Source of the DNA: Ceratotherium simum simum | Taxonomy: Eukaryota > Chordata > Mammalia > Perissodactyla > Rhinocerotidae | Direction: 5' to 3' | DNA: 64,000 nt | Assembly (NCBI RefSeq): GCF_000283155.1 | Contig: NW_004454209.1 | Location: 16,150,695-16,214,694 of the forward strand | Part shown: positions 10,338 to 22,394 of the stretch, piece by piece | Layout of the letters: each line of letters starts with the position of its first letter | How positions within the stretch are numbered: the stretch's first letter is position 1 | Translations under genes and position numbers: made by a program | The notes under the pieces: generated by a model | What the model was told of the DNA's origin: nothing | Seen by the model: the letters and a program-made list of their open reading frames with translations, nothing else | Databases searched by the model: none

Positions 10338-11589
10338 TATGTAGGTGTTTATATAGCAAGAAAAAAATAAATCTTCACAAATTTTTTATTGATGAAATTC
10401 AAAATATAGTAATAATAATTTTTTGTAATATACGTCTACTAGTGAGAAGAATAGAGTTCTCTTTAGGAAGGGTAACATTTTGCTTAATTGTGGTTCAAAG
10501 GTATCCCCATCATCAAAAATGGTTGCAAATACTCATTTATTAATGCTGATATGTAATGAGATTCTACATATTTCCTCTTCAAAAATGTCTTTCACATGGA
10601 TAGGTACTGCCAAATATTGATATCAGTCAATGAGCATATGATTTTAATTGAGCATATTCATTACTTGAGAAGCATATATGGAATTAGGTTCTTGTATTAA
10701 TATTTTCCATTTAGCATGTCGTTACAGTGCAGATTAATTACTTCCAATTGAAGGTTAGAGGAAGGTTTTCAATTGTACAGTAAATGGATTTTGAAATATG
10801 GAAATTTCATTTGCACTTGCATCAGTGTCTGAAAGGCACCGATGGAAGTGTACTCTGAACTCATAAATTTGTGTGGGAATGGAAGTCTCACTTCTTTTCT
10901 TAACTGTTAACGCACAGGAAGTATATAAAGCAGCTTGACTACTTAGGATTCAAACACGCATTTTCTAAGGTGCATTTTCACAGCCATGTGCAACTCTTTA
11001 AATAAGACATAATTAAATAATATGCATACAAAAAATAAGTAAAGCACACAGTTGCCCCAGGAAATTTTTGATACTGTGGTTTACAACCCACAGACCAGAA
11101 TTGAGTTGATTGCTGAAATTTGTTCCGTAAATAATTTAACTGTGTTTACAATCCTTAACTAAATTCCACTGAAAAACAAAAAAACCACAGATCACTTATT
11201 TGTTCATGATCCTTTGATTACTGAAATACATTGCAGATTTAACGGATACTAAAATATACCTATACTTTTAAGCAATAAGGAGAAATTTAAAAATCTTGTA
11301 CAAAATGTCATATAAGCTTTTAGTCTTAAATGACATTCATCATGACCTATGTAATTGTAACAGTATAGAAACTGATGCCAGTCATTCATTGTTTTTAAAA
11401 ATTAGTATATAGAACTCTTTCTTCTACATTTAAAAACTAGCTATATAATCATTTGGTTATTATTTCTTGCATATATTTTTAGATAAAATTATTTAAGATA
11501 TGATAAAAAATGTAACTGATATATTTTAATAAACAAACTATAATATGTATTCTAATGGATGTTTTTCCTCCAAACTATTTATCTTAGAG
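10338..11589. other. AT-rich intron, nothing recognised
   Basis: About 1.25 kb without a splice-bounded frame or named repeat. Several TTAAAT/AATAAT runs occur. TATAAAGCAGCTTGAC at about 10925 is TATA-like, but no transcript evidence follows. Confidence 0.4.
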
Positions 11590-11711
11590 CAGTTGTTCTC
11601 AACTGGAGGCAATCTAGTGAGTAAATGCCCCGTATGCCGCTTATCACAGGATACCACCCACCTCCACGCCAGCAAGGAATTGTCAGTAGTGTCCGAGGTT
11701 GAGAAATCCTG
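11590..11711 (+). mobile_element. MER20 (hAT-Charlie), internally shortened
   Basis: Both ends are recognisable: CAGTTGTTCTCAACTGGAGG at the left and GTCCGAGGTTGAGAAATCCTG at the right. At 122 bp it is about half of the usual ~220 bp, so the centre is deleted. Confidence 0.75.
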
Positions 11712-13037
11712 CCTTAAGAATATACCATGTTCCAATGGTGTGGCCATTACTAAAATATTCTGGAAAATACTCTTTCAGAATTGCCTATTTGAATATACTT
11801 ATTGGTTTAAATCTTCATTCCTTGTGAGGTGTATTTTATTTTAGACTAATTCTCATGACTCATAACGACAATATGGTTCACTCATGGAATTCAACAAAAC
11901 CTGCAGGCAGATATTCAGAGGCACTTGCATACAGACACACAAAATTTATTAATCATTTCCAGCTAATTCGGAATTTGGTCTGGTTAGAAAATGGAAGGCT
12001 TAAACTTTACTTTTGTATCATATTCAAAGGAATTTGTTTATTGACAAGTAGTTTTTAAAGATGGATTTCACAACCTTGACTGTCACCTAACTCCCAACTG
12101 GGGAGGAGAGAATCAAGGGAAACTTTCTTTGTAAATGGTTCTTTGTCAGCTCAAATATTAGGAAAGGAGGATCCTCCAAAAGGTGGACTGAGCAGGTAAT
12201 ATAAACTCTAAGCCCCCCCGAAAAATGTCAGCTGAAGAACATATTGGCTAACTTTTCATGTTTTTTCTGGATATATCCCTTTTTATTTAAATGGGTGCTT
12301 TTGCTTTCAACCAAACAGGTCTGGTCAGATTTATTGATATAACCCTTGCTAGATAGACATTCTGGTTAATATGACAAGAATTTATCTTTTACGTTCAAAT
12401 AATCCAGGTCTGCAATCCCCCTGGGTCTAAAATTCCAAAAGCCCTAAAAACTAGGGATTTTTGTAACTCAGCTGTTGGCAAAATGTGACCTGAACTGATG
12501 TGAAGCTATTTATACTTTTAATTTACCCACATAAAGTGAATATTCATAGTCTTCACTGCAGAACTATGATGGTGTTGTATTGCAAGGGGGTTAGTAATAT
12601 ATGCAATATTGTTTTCCTTTCTAAGATCTGAAAATTTTCAAAATCCAAATTACTAAGTGTGAAACCAATAGGAATTGTAATAGTAGATGCTTTTATTTTA
12701 AATGATCTTATTTGTCCTCATTTTTTTCCTTTTACAAAATACTGTAGTTTTTCAACTTAATTTTTTCAAATAATTATGGAAACAACTTAGTACTCTATTA
12801 TTTTATCAATGGAACTAAAGCTTAATGTACTCAGTGATTGAAAATAAAATGATAACAATTTTCAAATCTTCATAATAGGGATTTTCAGATTGGTGACTTT
12901 ATTTTTTGTATTAGGAAGGGAATCCAAAAAATTATGAGTATACCAATATTAAAGTGGGAATAGGACATGATCAAGCAAATGATGAGATAATATGTATATT
13001 ACTAATATTTCTATGAAAAATGCTGAATATCACATAA
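11712..13037. other. Intron, nothing recognised
   Basis: Unique-looking sequence; small open frames lack codon bias or splice context. A C-run (CCCCCCC) lies near 12214. No repeat family assigned. Confidence 0.4.
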
Positions 13038-13045
13038 TAATCTTT

Positions 13046-13277
13046 GTGTGTGTGTGTGTGTGTGAGGACGATTGGCCCTGAGCTAACATCTTTTGCCAGT
13101 CTTCCTCAGCAAAAAGAGGTGACATCCGTGCCTGTCCTACTGTTTTGTGTGTGGGATGCCGCCACAGCATGGCTTGATGAGCAGTGCATAGGTCCACGCC
13201 TGGGATCTGAACCTGCGAACCCTGGGCTGCCGAAGCCGAGCATGTGAACTTAACTGCTACACCACTAGGCTGGCCCC
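13046..13277 (-). mobile_element. ERE SINE, 'ATCAAGCCATGCTGTGGC' subtype
   Basis: The plus strand reads (TG)n, then CCTGAGCTAACATC modules, GCCACAGCATGGCTTGATGA and GGCTGGCCCC: an inverted ERE. Its tail has become (TG)n at 13047-13064. Target duplication TAATCTTT at 13038-13045 and 13278-13285. Confidence 0.9.
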
Positions 13278-13334
13278 TAATCTTTTAAAAATGAAGAATA
13301 AAATTAAATGTCATTCTCTCTCAAATAAGCAAAG

Positions 13335-13850
13335 ATTTTAAAAACTGATGATACTAAATGTAATCAAGGATGCAAGAAAACAGCCATTTTCATGGGCTGC
13401 TTATGGGGAAAAATTTATACAAAATGTCAAAAACTATATGAGAGCTCAAAAATTATATCCTTTGGCCAAAATGATTTTACTTCTTGAATTGATCCTAAGG
13501 CAGTATCCAACATGCACCACAAAGAAGTATTTATGGATGCTCATCACTCCTTTATTTTATTAAAAATAACCAAAATATTCATGAATTAGGATTGGTAAAA
13601 TAAATTATTATACATCCCCATAGTGGAATATAAATCATATTGTAAAAGAATATATAATGACTTAAAAATATTCAAAGTATATTTTAAGTGAAAAACACCA
13701 GAATTACAACATAGTATGTACAGTTTGAGCCCCATCCTCTTTATACCCAAGTGTGTGAGTGTGTGTGTGTATTGTTTTGTGTTCATATTTTTCTGTATTT
13801 TCAAATTTTCCACAGTAAATGTATTCAGCATAGGAAATTCTTAATATTAT
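13335..13850 (+). mobile_element. Old L1/HAL1 3' end
   Basis: GGATGCTCATCACTCC, AAAATAACCAAAATATTC, CATCCCCATAGTGGAATAT and the terminal TTTTCAAATTTTCCACAGTA follow the 3' region of an old L1/HAL1. A GTGT run lies at 13747-13770. Frames are broken. Confidence 0.6.
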
Positions 13851-14756
13851 TTCATATTTTCTGGGTTATATATACCTATCTAAAATTAATTGGGAAAAAC
13901 TAAACAAAAACGTATGTAAACTACAAGGTGAAGTGTCCTTAAGAATAGCGGAATGAAGAAAATACTCTTGAGAAATTTTAAGACATTTTCTGATTGATTG
14001 CCTGTCCAAAAAAAAGAATGGTACTTATATAGATAAATGGAAGTTAAAGAAGTTTGTTTTGTGGCATTCATCCAATCCATGAAATGCTATTCTGGCAGAA
14101 AATATTCCTAATTTTTGAGAAGTGTTACGTTGCTTTTTCAGAATTTTAATCTTCTTTCTCCTTATCTGAAATTCTGAAATCTCTTAGGTACCTATTACTA
14201 TTTCAGTAAAATGAGAAGTACCACTTTTCTCCCTAGATTTCTCATTTCAAATATTAGCACACAGGGTGGAATTTTTACCTCTTATTCATGGTGTCCAGCT
14301 CTCAACATCTTAACCTGGCAGGAGGACCAAACTAGCTGTAAATCTTACCACCCAGACCACACTTGATTATTGTAAGATGGGAAAATTAAACGTGAATAAA
14401 ACAGCTAAAGCATTAGGGTGTTCTTGGAAGAATAAACACAACTTGGAAGTCTTATGTGGATAGTGCAAAGTACAGGAAGGCAATCAATCATGTAAACATC
14501 AAATGAAAGGTTGGTAAGGAAGCCATTGGAGTCTGTCAGGCGCTCCCTGCAATAAATGGCTTATTCCACTTCTTTTCCCTCTCACTCAGTTTAGAAAAGT
14601 GAATTCTTTGGAATCTCTAACAGATCCCAAAAAATTTTGTCGGTTCTTATTCCTGTGTAAAGATACACTTTGAACAGGATGAGCTCAACCCATTGAAGAG
14701 AATTTTTAGTTTATATAAAATGGACACAAATATGTCATAGTGCATGCCTCCCTGAC
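13851..14756. other. CCDC91: Intron immediately upstream of the exon, no repeat recognised
   Basis: About 900 bp of non-repetitive sequence up to the polypyrimidine tract. Repeat-free DNA beside an exon is common. Confidence 0.4.
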
Positions 14757-14782
14757 TCTTTTTTCCCCCCTCCCACAAACAG
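14757..14782 (+). promoter_or_regulatory. CCDC91: 3' splice acceptor of the CCDC91 exon
   Basis: A T/C-rich tract runs into a C-rich stretch and ends ACAAACAG directly before the reading frame opens. It is a standard U2-type polypyrimidine tract and AG, and it fixes the exon start at 14783. Confidence 0.82.
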
Positions 14783-14896
14783 GAAACTGTTAAGGCAGCA
14801 ATAATAGAAGAACAGAAGAGAAGTGAAAAGGCTGTAGAAGAGGCAGTGCAAAGAACAAGAGATGAATTGATAGAGTATGTAAAAGAACAGAAAAGG
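14783..14896 (+). CDS. CCDC91: CCDC91 (p56) internal coding exon near the C terminus
   Basis: CCDC91/p56 is a cytosolic coiled-coil accessory protein of the trans-Golgi network that binds the GAE ear of GGA adaptors through an N-terminal motif (family knowledge; that part is not in this window). Seen here: a pyrimidine-rich tract and AG at 14757-14782, then 38 in-frame codons with no stop, then GTAAGT at 14897. Exon length 114 is divisible by three and both borders are phase 0. The translation begins ETVKAAIIEEQ, contains KAVEEAVQRTRDELI and ends EYVKEQKR: almost entirely E/K/R/Q with spaced hydrophobics, as in a long heptad coiled coil. It matches my memory of human CCDC91 except for about two conservative changes (Q for K, V for I), roughly residues 368-405 of 441. 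In human the final exon encodes about 36 further residues; I did not find it downstream, nor the preceding exon upstream. The identification is from recalled protein sequence, not a search. Confidence 0.87.
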
Positions 14897-14902
14897 GTAA
14901 GT
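14895..14902 (+). promoter_or_regulatory. CCDC91: 5' splice donor of the CCDC91 exon
   Basis: The exon ends AAAAGG and is followed by GTAAGT, a full consensus U1 donor. Splicing here leaves a complete AGG codon, so the downstream exon must start in phase 0. In human CCDC91 that exon begins with a Leu-Asp codon pair (recalled). Confidence 0.85.
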
Positions 14903-16112
14903 TATCTCCTGAAGAGTTTTAATTTGTGCTTCCATAAACTGAAACATTGGCTTCCATATAATACCATGAAGTTTAAAAATATTTAAAGTCTCCATTGTCA
15001 TCTAATTTAGGAGTCTCCATCTAAGAATATTTTTCTGGTTAATTATATATTCTAATAGTTATGTCTGTAAACATAAATCCCATCTGTCAACAAAAAAGCA
15101 ACACTGAATAATTTCTTGCTAGATTCTTAGAAATGACTTATAGCATTTCCAATTTAACTTTATGCTTATGAAAAAAGTATAGTAGATAGTTCTAGATTTT
15201 TAGGTTTTTTGCCATAAGTTTGTTAATTTCTTGTACTATGTGTTGAAATTTGCATGCACCCTTTAGGCCTTCTGACTGTGTTAACACCACTGTGGTTCTA
15301 ACAGACTTCATTACAGTTAGCAAATTAAAGCTCTTCTGCCATAGTTACATTTCAGAAACATAATTCAGAATATGCTTGTCAGAATTCAGATGGCATATTG
15401 AAGCTTTACAAAATAAATGTCATTTCAGTATGATGTGGTTTTATGAATGTGTGAGTCTGAGCAGGGGCCAAAAATAACGGGTCAAACTTAATTTGTAGTC
15501 TTTTCAACAAATCTTTAGTCTTCTTAAATAACATCCAAAATGAGGAACACTTAAGGTGAGATGTTTAATGTAATCTCTGTAATAAACGTATTATAAATTA
15601 TATAATAAATTTTCTCACACAATATTTTATGTCTTCTTTATATGTTTATTATAAAATGTTATCTGAGTAATATATTAAGGTTATATAATACATAATAGTA
15701 GGTATGAATATACAATATAAACATATTACATAACATTTATCATGTATATAACATAAAAAATTGAAACATAAAACATAGTGCATATGAGGAAATTGGACAC
15801 ATAATATCTAAACTTAATTGGTGATCAAAATGGCAAAATAAATAGAAAATGTAAGATGATCCTTCAGTTGGCCGTTACATAAAAGGCTAGGAGTGTAGTG
15901 AAGCTCCTGACACCACTTCAGTCCCACACTGTTAATTTGAAGTCAAATTTGGTATGAGACAAAGAAAATTCTCACTCCTCAATAGCTACCGTTAGGTTTC
16001 AACAAAGGAGAGTTTGTCAGCAGAGTAAAAAATTGCTAGGTAGGCTTTCTAGATAAATTAGCCATTCACAGAAGCATTTTGTGTGGGATTAAATCTTTGT
16101 GCATGTTGTTTC
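14903..16112. other. CCDC91: Intron immediately downstream of the exon
   Basis: Mostly unique; strongly AT-rich at 15570-15770 (TATAATACATAATAG-type sequence). No further frame with donor and acceptor. The 15220-15460 part is higher complexity and could hold conserved non-coding sequence, which cannot be tested here. Confidence 0.4.
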
Positions 16113-16126
16113 AAGGTGGTGTTTTT

Positions 16127-16379
16127 GTGTGTGTGTGTGGTAAGGAAGATTAGCCCTGAGCTAACATCTGTTGCCAATCCTACTCTTTTTGCTGAGGAAG
16201 ATTGGCCCTAGGCTAACATCCATGCCCATCTTCCTCTACTTTATATGTGGGACGCCTGCCACAGCATGGCTTGATAAGTGCATAGGAGCATACGTCCTTG
16301 CCTGGGATCTGAACCCCTGAACCCTGGGCTGCCGAAGCGGAGCCCACAAACTTAACCACTATGCCACCAGGCCATTGCC
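16127..16379 (-). mobile_element. ERE SINE, inverted
   Basis: The plus strand shows (TG)n, two CTGAGCTAACATC-like modules, GCCACAGCATGGCTTGATAA, GGGATCTGAACCCCTGAACC and ACTATGCCACCAGGCC. Flanks TCAAGGTG (about 16111) and TCAAGATG (16380) look like an imperfect target duplication. Confidence 0.87.
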
Positions 16380-16649
16380 TCAAGATGTTTTTAAAAGCAG
16401 TTTCACCTAAATTCCTGATAGGTACCTAACCTTCTGAAGAGAAAATTCTGAGCCAAAAATAGTGAATTGACTTTTCAGGAAGTGATATATTCTCAGAAAA
16501 CTCCTATTTCCATGTCATATCCTCAAAGATTTTAAGTAATCTGGTTCGAAAGTCATCATTCAGCAAAGGAATTATAGATACTTTCCGCATACATACAGGA
16601 ATTGCAATAGTGAAGGAACATAGATTTGAAATAAATTGAAGATGTCTTG

Positions 16650-16949
16650 GGGGCCGGCCCCGTGGCTTAGAGGTTAAGTGTGCGTGCTCCACTACTGGCG
16701 GCCCGGGTTCGGATCCCGGGCGCGCATCGACGCACTGCTTCTCTGGCCATGCTCAGGCCGCGTCCCACATACAGCAACTAGACGGATGTGCAATTATGAC
16801 ATACAGCTATCTACTGGGGGCTTTGGGGGAAAAAAAAGGAGGAGGATTGGCAATAGATGTTAGCTCAGAGCCGGTCTTCCTCACCAAAAAGAGGAGGATT
16901 AGCATGGATGTTAGCTCAGGGCTGATCTTCCTCACACACACACAAAAAA
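16650..16949 (+). mobile_element. ERE SINE, long composite subtype
   Basis: GGGCCGGCCCCGTGGCTTAG head, CACATACAGCAACTAGACGG body, then the A-run and two GATGTTAGCTCAG modules, ending CACACACACAAAA. Target duplication AGAT(G/A)TCTTG at 16640-16649 and 16950-16959. Confidence 0.93.
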
Positions 16950-16959
16950 AGATATCTTG

Positions 16960-17404
16960 TGGGTGTATCCTTTTTTATCACGTTTTCTTAATAACATATC
17001 ACCAATCCTTATTTGAGCTCTAAATCTGGACAAGAGATTATATAACAAAGCAAACCCATTCATAAGATTATTTTAGATTAATGTTTCTTTGATGAAAATG
17101 GAAGATTTTTCTTAAAAGAATTTAAAACTCGTGTAACTTTTGTATCAAAAGGAGTCATGTGGCTGCCATAGAAATGTTTAAAATGAGAGCAAGAAATGCC
17201 TTTATAGGAGTTATCTAGTCCCTGTGTGGGGTAAATTAAGAGAACTGACAATGAACTCTGCCTTTTAATCTGTGTGTTCTTGAAAATCATATTAAAGGAT
17301 TAGTATTCATTTGTATTAGGTAAACTAGTTCTCACAGGTAGAAATGTTCGCTAAACAACAACAACAAAATAATGACATTAGGTTGTATTTGTACCAAAGT
17401 TTCA
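16960..17404. other. Intron, nothing recognised
   Basis: No exon or named repeat; a short (AAC)n run lies at about 17357-17368. Confidence 0.4.
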
Positions 17405-17550
17405 CTTCTCTATGCCTGTTCCTTTGTATGTCAAGGAGAATAAATTTAATGCCTACCTTACAGAATTGTTATGAGTTAATACATGTAATTAAATAGAATG
17501 ACTAGAGTAAGGACTCAATAAATATGTGCTATTATTATTATCATTTTCAC
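17405..17550 (+). mobile_element. MIR SINE
   Basis: GCCTACCTTACAGAATTGTTATGAG followed by an AGGACTCAATAAATATGTGCTATTATTATTAT tail order, both hallmarks of the MIR core and 3' end, strongly diverged. (Words quoted loosely; divergence is high.). Confidence 0.7.
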
Positions 17551-19472
17551 TATATTATTTATAAAAAACCCAGAAATTCCTTGTAGCATTATTTTTTACT
17601 AATTAAAAATGTGCTTTTCAGATTAATGTTTGGCATTCTATTTCCTCTGAAGTTTACAGTGTGATTCTAAAAGTTTATTTCATTCTTGTTACTAGATTCA
17701 CAGAAGATTAAAACTGACTCAGTATATTAGTAGAAAGTTTATTACTTCCACTTTGGGATTTGGGAGTTTTTTTAATAATACATATTGTGGAATACTTTTA
17801 ATATTTGAATGTTTCAATCTCTCCAAACAGAAAAGCCATAAAAAAGGAAAGTGAATAAAATGTCTCAAATGAAAGCACCAACTAATTACCAGACCTCTTT
17901 TTTATATAACTTTTTAAAAATTAAGATTCTCTATACACTACTTCTTTCCAAAAATCGATTTCAGTGTTTCAAGTTAATTTTTATCAATATCTTTGGGCTT
18001 GGAAAATTTTCACAAAAAATAAGACATCTCATAGCTTATAAAATAATATTTAGAAGAAACAAAAGTTTTTTTAGCAAATTCACGATCTTCTTGTCTCTTT
18101 CCAAAAGACTAAATTAGGGCAGCTCATCTCTACCTCTTCCTTTGTAAGATGAATTTCTGTTTGCATCAGAGAAGAACACTTTTCCAGAACAAAAATTTTC
18201 CTTTCTCCTCTCCAGCTTTTTTTAACTAGAGAGTCAACTTGAGATTTTCAACATTAGACACCTCAAAAGCCCTATAGACCTTGGTTCCAACTGGGCTTGC
18301 ATTCCAGTCTGTGAAGTAATCTTCCCCTCTTGAAGTTTTCAAAAATCTTTGAAGGGAGAAGTCTAATGTTGTGTTAGTTCCTGTCTTTATATGTCTTTTG
18401 TCCTAAACTATCTTTCCTTTGACATCATCTTACCCTTAACAAATTCACTAAAAGACTGAAATGAAAACTCTTTTTCCCTGTGTCTTTATCTTCAGTCTTT
18501 TACTTTTAAAACACAGAATGAAAAATTCAAATGCTTAACTTTTCAAATAACTTACAACTTATGCTATAAATTAAAATGCAGTGGAATCACAAATCACCAC
18601 AGAGGATAACATTGCTTTTTCTGTGTATCTGCAATCAACAAGTTTCTAATCAGTTATCTAATCTTCTTGAGTATTAGAATTATACTCAGAATTAGAATTA
18701 GGATTATACTAGAATTAAAACTAGAATTAAACTGAAAAAATGTTTTACTTTTAAATGGTATTTACCAGGGTTTTTTTGCATCAAATCATTAGAGATATCA
18801 CTCAACTTTATAAGTACTCCCTATTCATCTGGTCTAAACATCTTAGGACAAAGGGGCTTCCTATACATGTGCTAATAAGTGAATTATAATTTACACTGAA
18901 ACTGCATCCTAAATTATTTACTAAATTGGATACATAGTACTTATACTGGTAGTCTGAGTCAGAATAATAACCAAAAATTAGTATTTAATCAAAATATCCA
19001 AACAAGGAGAGCTTTTTAGATGATCAACCAGAAAAATAATTCAGATTAATGATGGATGTGTTTCAGTGATAAAAATGCCTTTCTGATATGTATCCTAGAC
19101 GATAGTTTTTAAAAAATACTCCTCTGTAAAATCTATCTTGTTAAGTCCAGAAAAAAAATTATTATATTGAATTTACAAATTTAGTATGGAATTAAAAAGC
19201 TAATGTTTTGCAGCCTCAGCTCTCATAAATTTTCCGTATTAGTTGATAGAAATTGTCTAATTTTTAAATGAATCTAGAAATCTCCACTATAATTTATACA
19301 ATAGAGAAGAAAAGGTAAACAGGAAAACCTGAAAGAATAAAAAACTTATCTAATTTGTCTGAGAATCACCTAGGTACCTGCAAGTGTAGTGGTTTGCATT
19401 GGAAGGCCGTACTATATTTCATTAAAATTTAAATTTTGGTTTCGAACTCTCTTGAGTCATTGTAAATTCTAG
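17551..19472. other. AT-rich intron, nothing recognised
   Basis: Near 1.9 kb without a named repeat. At 18660-18730 the words AGAATTA/TAGAATTAAA recur as a small imperfect simple repeat. Open frames are AT-composition artefacts. Confidence 0.4.
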
Positions 19473-19705
19473 ATAAAGAATTGCAAACTGTAGCCCATGG
19501 GTCAAATCAGGCTCGCTGCCTGTTTTTGTAAATTAAGTTTTGTTGAAACACATAGCCACATCCATTCATTTAGGAACTGTTCTTTTACTGGTTTCATGCT
19601 GCAACAGCAGATTTGAGTAGTTGCGAGAGAACATCAGGCCCATATAACGTACAGTATTTACCATCTGACCCTTTACAGAAGGAAGTTTGTCAACCCGTGT
19701 TCTAG
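19473..19705 (-). mobile_element. MER3 (hAT-Charlie), nearly full length
   Basis: It starts GAATTGCAAACTGTAGCCCA, passes GCCTGTTTTTGTAAATTAAG and GAGTAGTTGCGAGAGA, and ends CCCTTTACAGAAGGAAGTTTG then TCAACCCGTGTTC, matching MER3 in the orientation opposite to the 10255 copy. Terminal inverted repeats are decayed. Confidence 0.85.
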
Positions 19706-21597
19706 GCCATCAAAATCATCTTGTGGGGAAAATCTCTTCCTGTCAGCCCTTTAAAATATTTGTTCTTTCATTATGCCTCATTGTAACTAAACAATTGAAA
19801 TTCCTTAGGTGCTATTCTGGAAAAGATTTCCCTCTTGCTATTAATTGCCAGATAAGGTATTATAATATTTTAGATCTGGTCACCAGTGCCATAAACTTTA
19901 TTTTAGACTAAAGGAGATTGTAGAAAAATGAGATGGGAAGGACCACATCCCTTGACACTTCCCTTGGGAGGAAGAATTTGTGGTTTATAATGACCTATGG
20001 CCCTTGGATTAGAATGAAGTGTTCCAACCCATCCCACAAGTTAAGACTGTTACACATGAGCTTGCTGTGAGGGAGGAAGTGTGAATAACATTCAGCAAGC
20101 AACTACTCACAGCCAAGCAGTGATTCCTAAAAAATAAAATCTCGTCCAAATGTAATAAAAGATTATTTTTTTTTCCTCTTAAGAACCAGAATTATGGCCT
20201 GTGTTTTCTAAATCACCTCCAGGAAAATAATCTTCACTTCAGAGGATCCTTTTAATTTAGATCTTTAGAGAAGAATAAGGAGCAATTACCTTTACTTGAA
20301 AGTTTTTGTGGTCAAGGCATTGTCAGAATTTCTTAATTATAAAAAGATTCAGTTAATCCAGTTTTGCTGTAATATTCTTGAGTGTTTGCATCTTAAACTA
20401 TTTATTAAAAGACAATACTTGGCCAACATGAACTATTTTTAGTTTCTGATCAGTTCTACGGTTACTTGAATTAAACATGATTTTAAGACGAGTGATTAAT
20501 ATCCTATGGTGCCTTACTTTTCTCCTCTTCGTAATATGGAAGTTGGACTAGCTAATCTCTAATGTCTCTTAGAGTTCTAAAATCTATTAAGACTATGAGT
20601 AACATTTTCCTTGACAACTGATGAATCTCTCCGGGGGTTGTTAATTCTTGGTATAAATCAGTTGCCTCACAGCAGTTATTTTATTTATTATTTATAGATT
20701 AGTGTAGAGAAATGGCACTTTTCTGGCATTCTGCAGCCTCCTCTCCCATTCTCATCTGAATTAATTGGCCTTGCTCCTACTCACCTGGGGCAGGCTAGTC
20801 TATAGTTGTCTATGCAAGAAGCAGCTCAGTAGCAATTCAGCATCTGCCCTTGTAACTTTTGATTAGGGTCTCATATTAGAAAATGCTTTTATCTGACGGA
20901 GGTATATCAAAATGAATAATACACCCTCACATTCAATTGTTATCTCTGCTGTCAGTTGTATCTCATTTTTTGATGCCAAAGAGAATTTAACCTATGCCAC
21001 ACAACCTGTATTTTAATTCAAACCATCAAAAATTTACCTTCCAAATTTGTAAAATTTCACCCATTTCAAGTGGTGCAACAGCAAATAAATGGAAAGATAT
21101 TTGGATTTAGAAATAGCCAATACAAATCATTTTGCCAAATGGTGTTTCACTAGGTCATAAATTTATCCTTCTCTCTAAAGAATAGAAAATTAGATAGGTT
21201 TTGTAGTTTTTAAAAGTTTATATAGGTGTGATCTAAAAAATTAACTATTTTTCTATCTTACATTCTTCTTTGAAAGCTTATTTAATACAATATGCTTTAA
21301 AATAAAATTTATTGCTATCCTCCACTTTATATTTTAACAATCTTCTTGATCCTCTTTCTTGTTTTGCTGGACTCACTTGCATAAGAATAATTTTGAAAGA
21401 ACTTACTGGCATGTGCACTTTGGTGAGGCAAATCTGTTGATTATTTCTACTTCAACAGTGGGGTAATTGAGAAGATATTGTCAACGTGGCTTAATGCTTG
21501 GATTAAATCTCATTTTTCCTGTTTCAGGGAGTACAACATACGTTCCAACTTAAAAATTTATGCATGTGCACATAAGAACTAGTTTGGTACAGCAATT
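19706..21597. other. Intron, mostly unique
   Basis: About 1.9 kb with no repeat I can name, of fairly high complexity (especially 19930-20110 and 20640-20900). A candidate for conserved non-coding sequence; no exon seen. Confidence 0.4.
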
Positions 21598-21609
21598 AAT
21601 GTACTCTTT

Positions 21610-21831
21610 TTTTTTTTTTTTTTTTTTAAAGATTTTATTTATTCAGTTTTTTCCCCCCAAAGCCCCAGTAGATAGCTGCACGTCACAGGTTCACATCCTT
21701 CCAGTTGCTGTACGCGGGACTCGGCCCCGCGCTGGACGGAGAAGTGGCGCCTCGGGGCGCCCCCGGGATCCGAACCCGGGCCGTCAGCATCAGAGCGCGC
21801 GCACCCAACCGCCAAGCCACGGAGCCGGCCC
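21610..21831 (-). mobile_element. ERE SINE, short subtype ending after GGGGCTTTGGGG
   Basis: On the minus strand: GGGCCGGCTCCGTGGCTTGG head, tRNA-like GGTTCGGATCC, CAGCAACTGGAAGGATGTG, ATCTACTGGGGCTTTGGGG, then straight into the A-tail. It lacks the second GATGTTAGCTCAG part found in the long copies. Perfect 12-bp target duplication TAATGTACTCTT at 21598-21609 and 21832-21843. The CpG-rich head suggests a fairly young insertion. Confidence 0.93.
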
Positions 21832-21843
21832 TAATGTACTCTT

Positions 21844-22394
21844 CCTTAACTGTTTTTTGGGATAGCATTTTTGTTTAAAGAAAACAAAATTTCTAAATCA
21901 AAGTATAATAAGTGTAAATACTTTTGTTGAGGTCCTTTGGTATCTAAAAATATTTATCTCTGTTTTTGTGTAATACTTAAAATGTTCATGTAAATAATTA
22001 CTCAGTTACTTCTTGAATTATTACAGTGACAATTAGCTTTATTCTTCAGTGAAAGGTTTTAACTTTTTCTTAAGTATTCAGATTACTTTTCTCCGTTAGT
22101 GCGCTATACTAAAGTTCTTAAAATTAGATGGTGATAGGAGTTGATTTAAATCAAAGACAAATCAACAAAGTCAAAGTGTCAATTTTGAGTCATAGGCCAT
22201 GGCAGTTAGGAATTGATAGACCTGAGGGGTATACTGTCACTGAAGGCCTGTGGTTAGGTATAGCTCCTTGAGATGGGCCAAACCAAGTGAAGTTTTTAGT
22301 CATAATAGCTGAATATCTCATATAAATAGTGAGCTGGTCAAGAAGAAAAACCAGAGGTCAGACCTAGAGGAAGCGATATCTGTCAAAGGCCCCA
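21844..22394. other. Intron, nothing recognised
   Basis: No named repeat or exon. Confidence 0.4.

Larger units (their letters stand above)
1..14782 (+). other. CCDC91: CCDC91 intron upstream of the exon (3' part)
   Basis: Inferred from the exon at 14783. No second exon with paired splice sites was recognised; in particular nothing encoding the coiled-coil residues that precede ETVK in the human protein. The content is itemised in separate entries: EREs, HAL1/L1, the palindrome next to a gap, the RTE-tailed SINE, and MER3/MER20. Confidence 0.75.
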
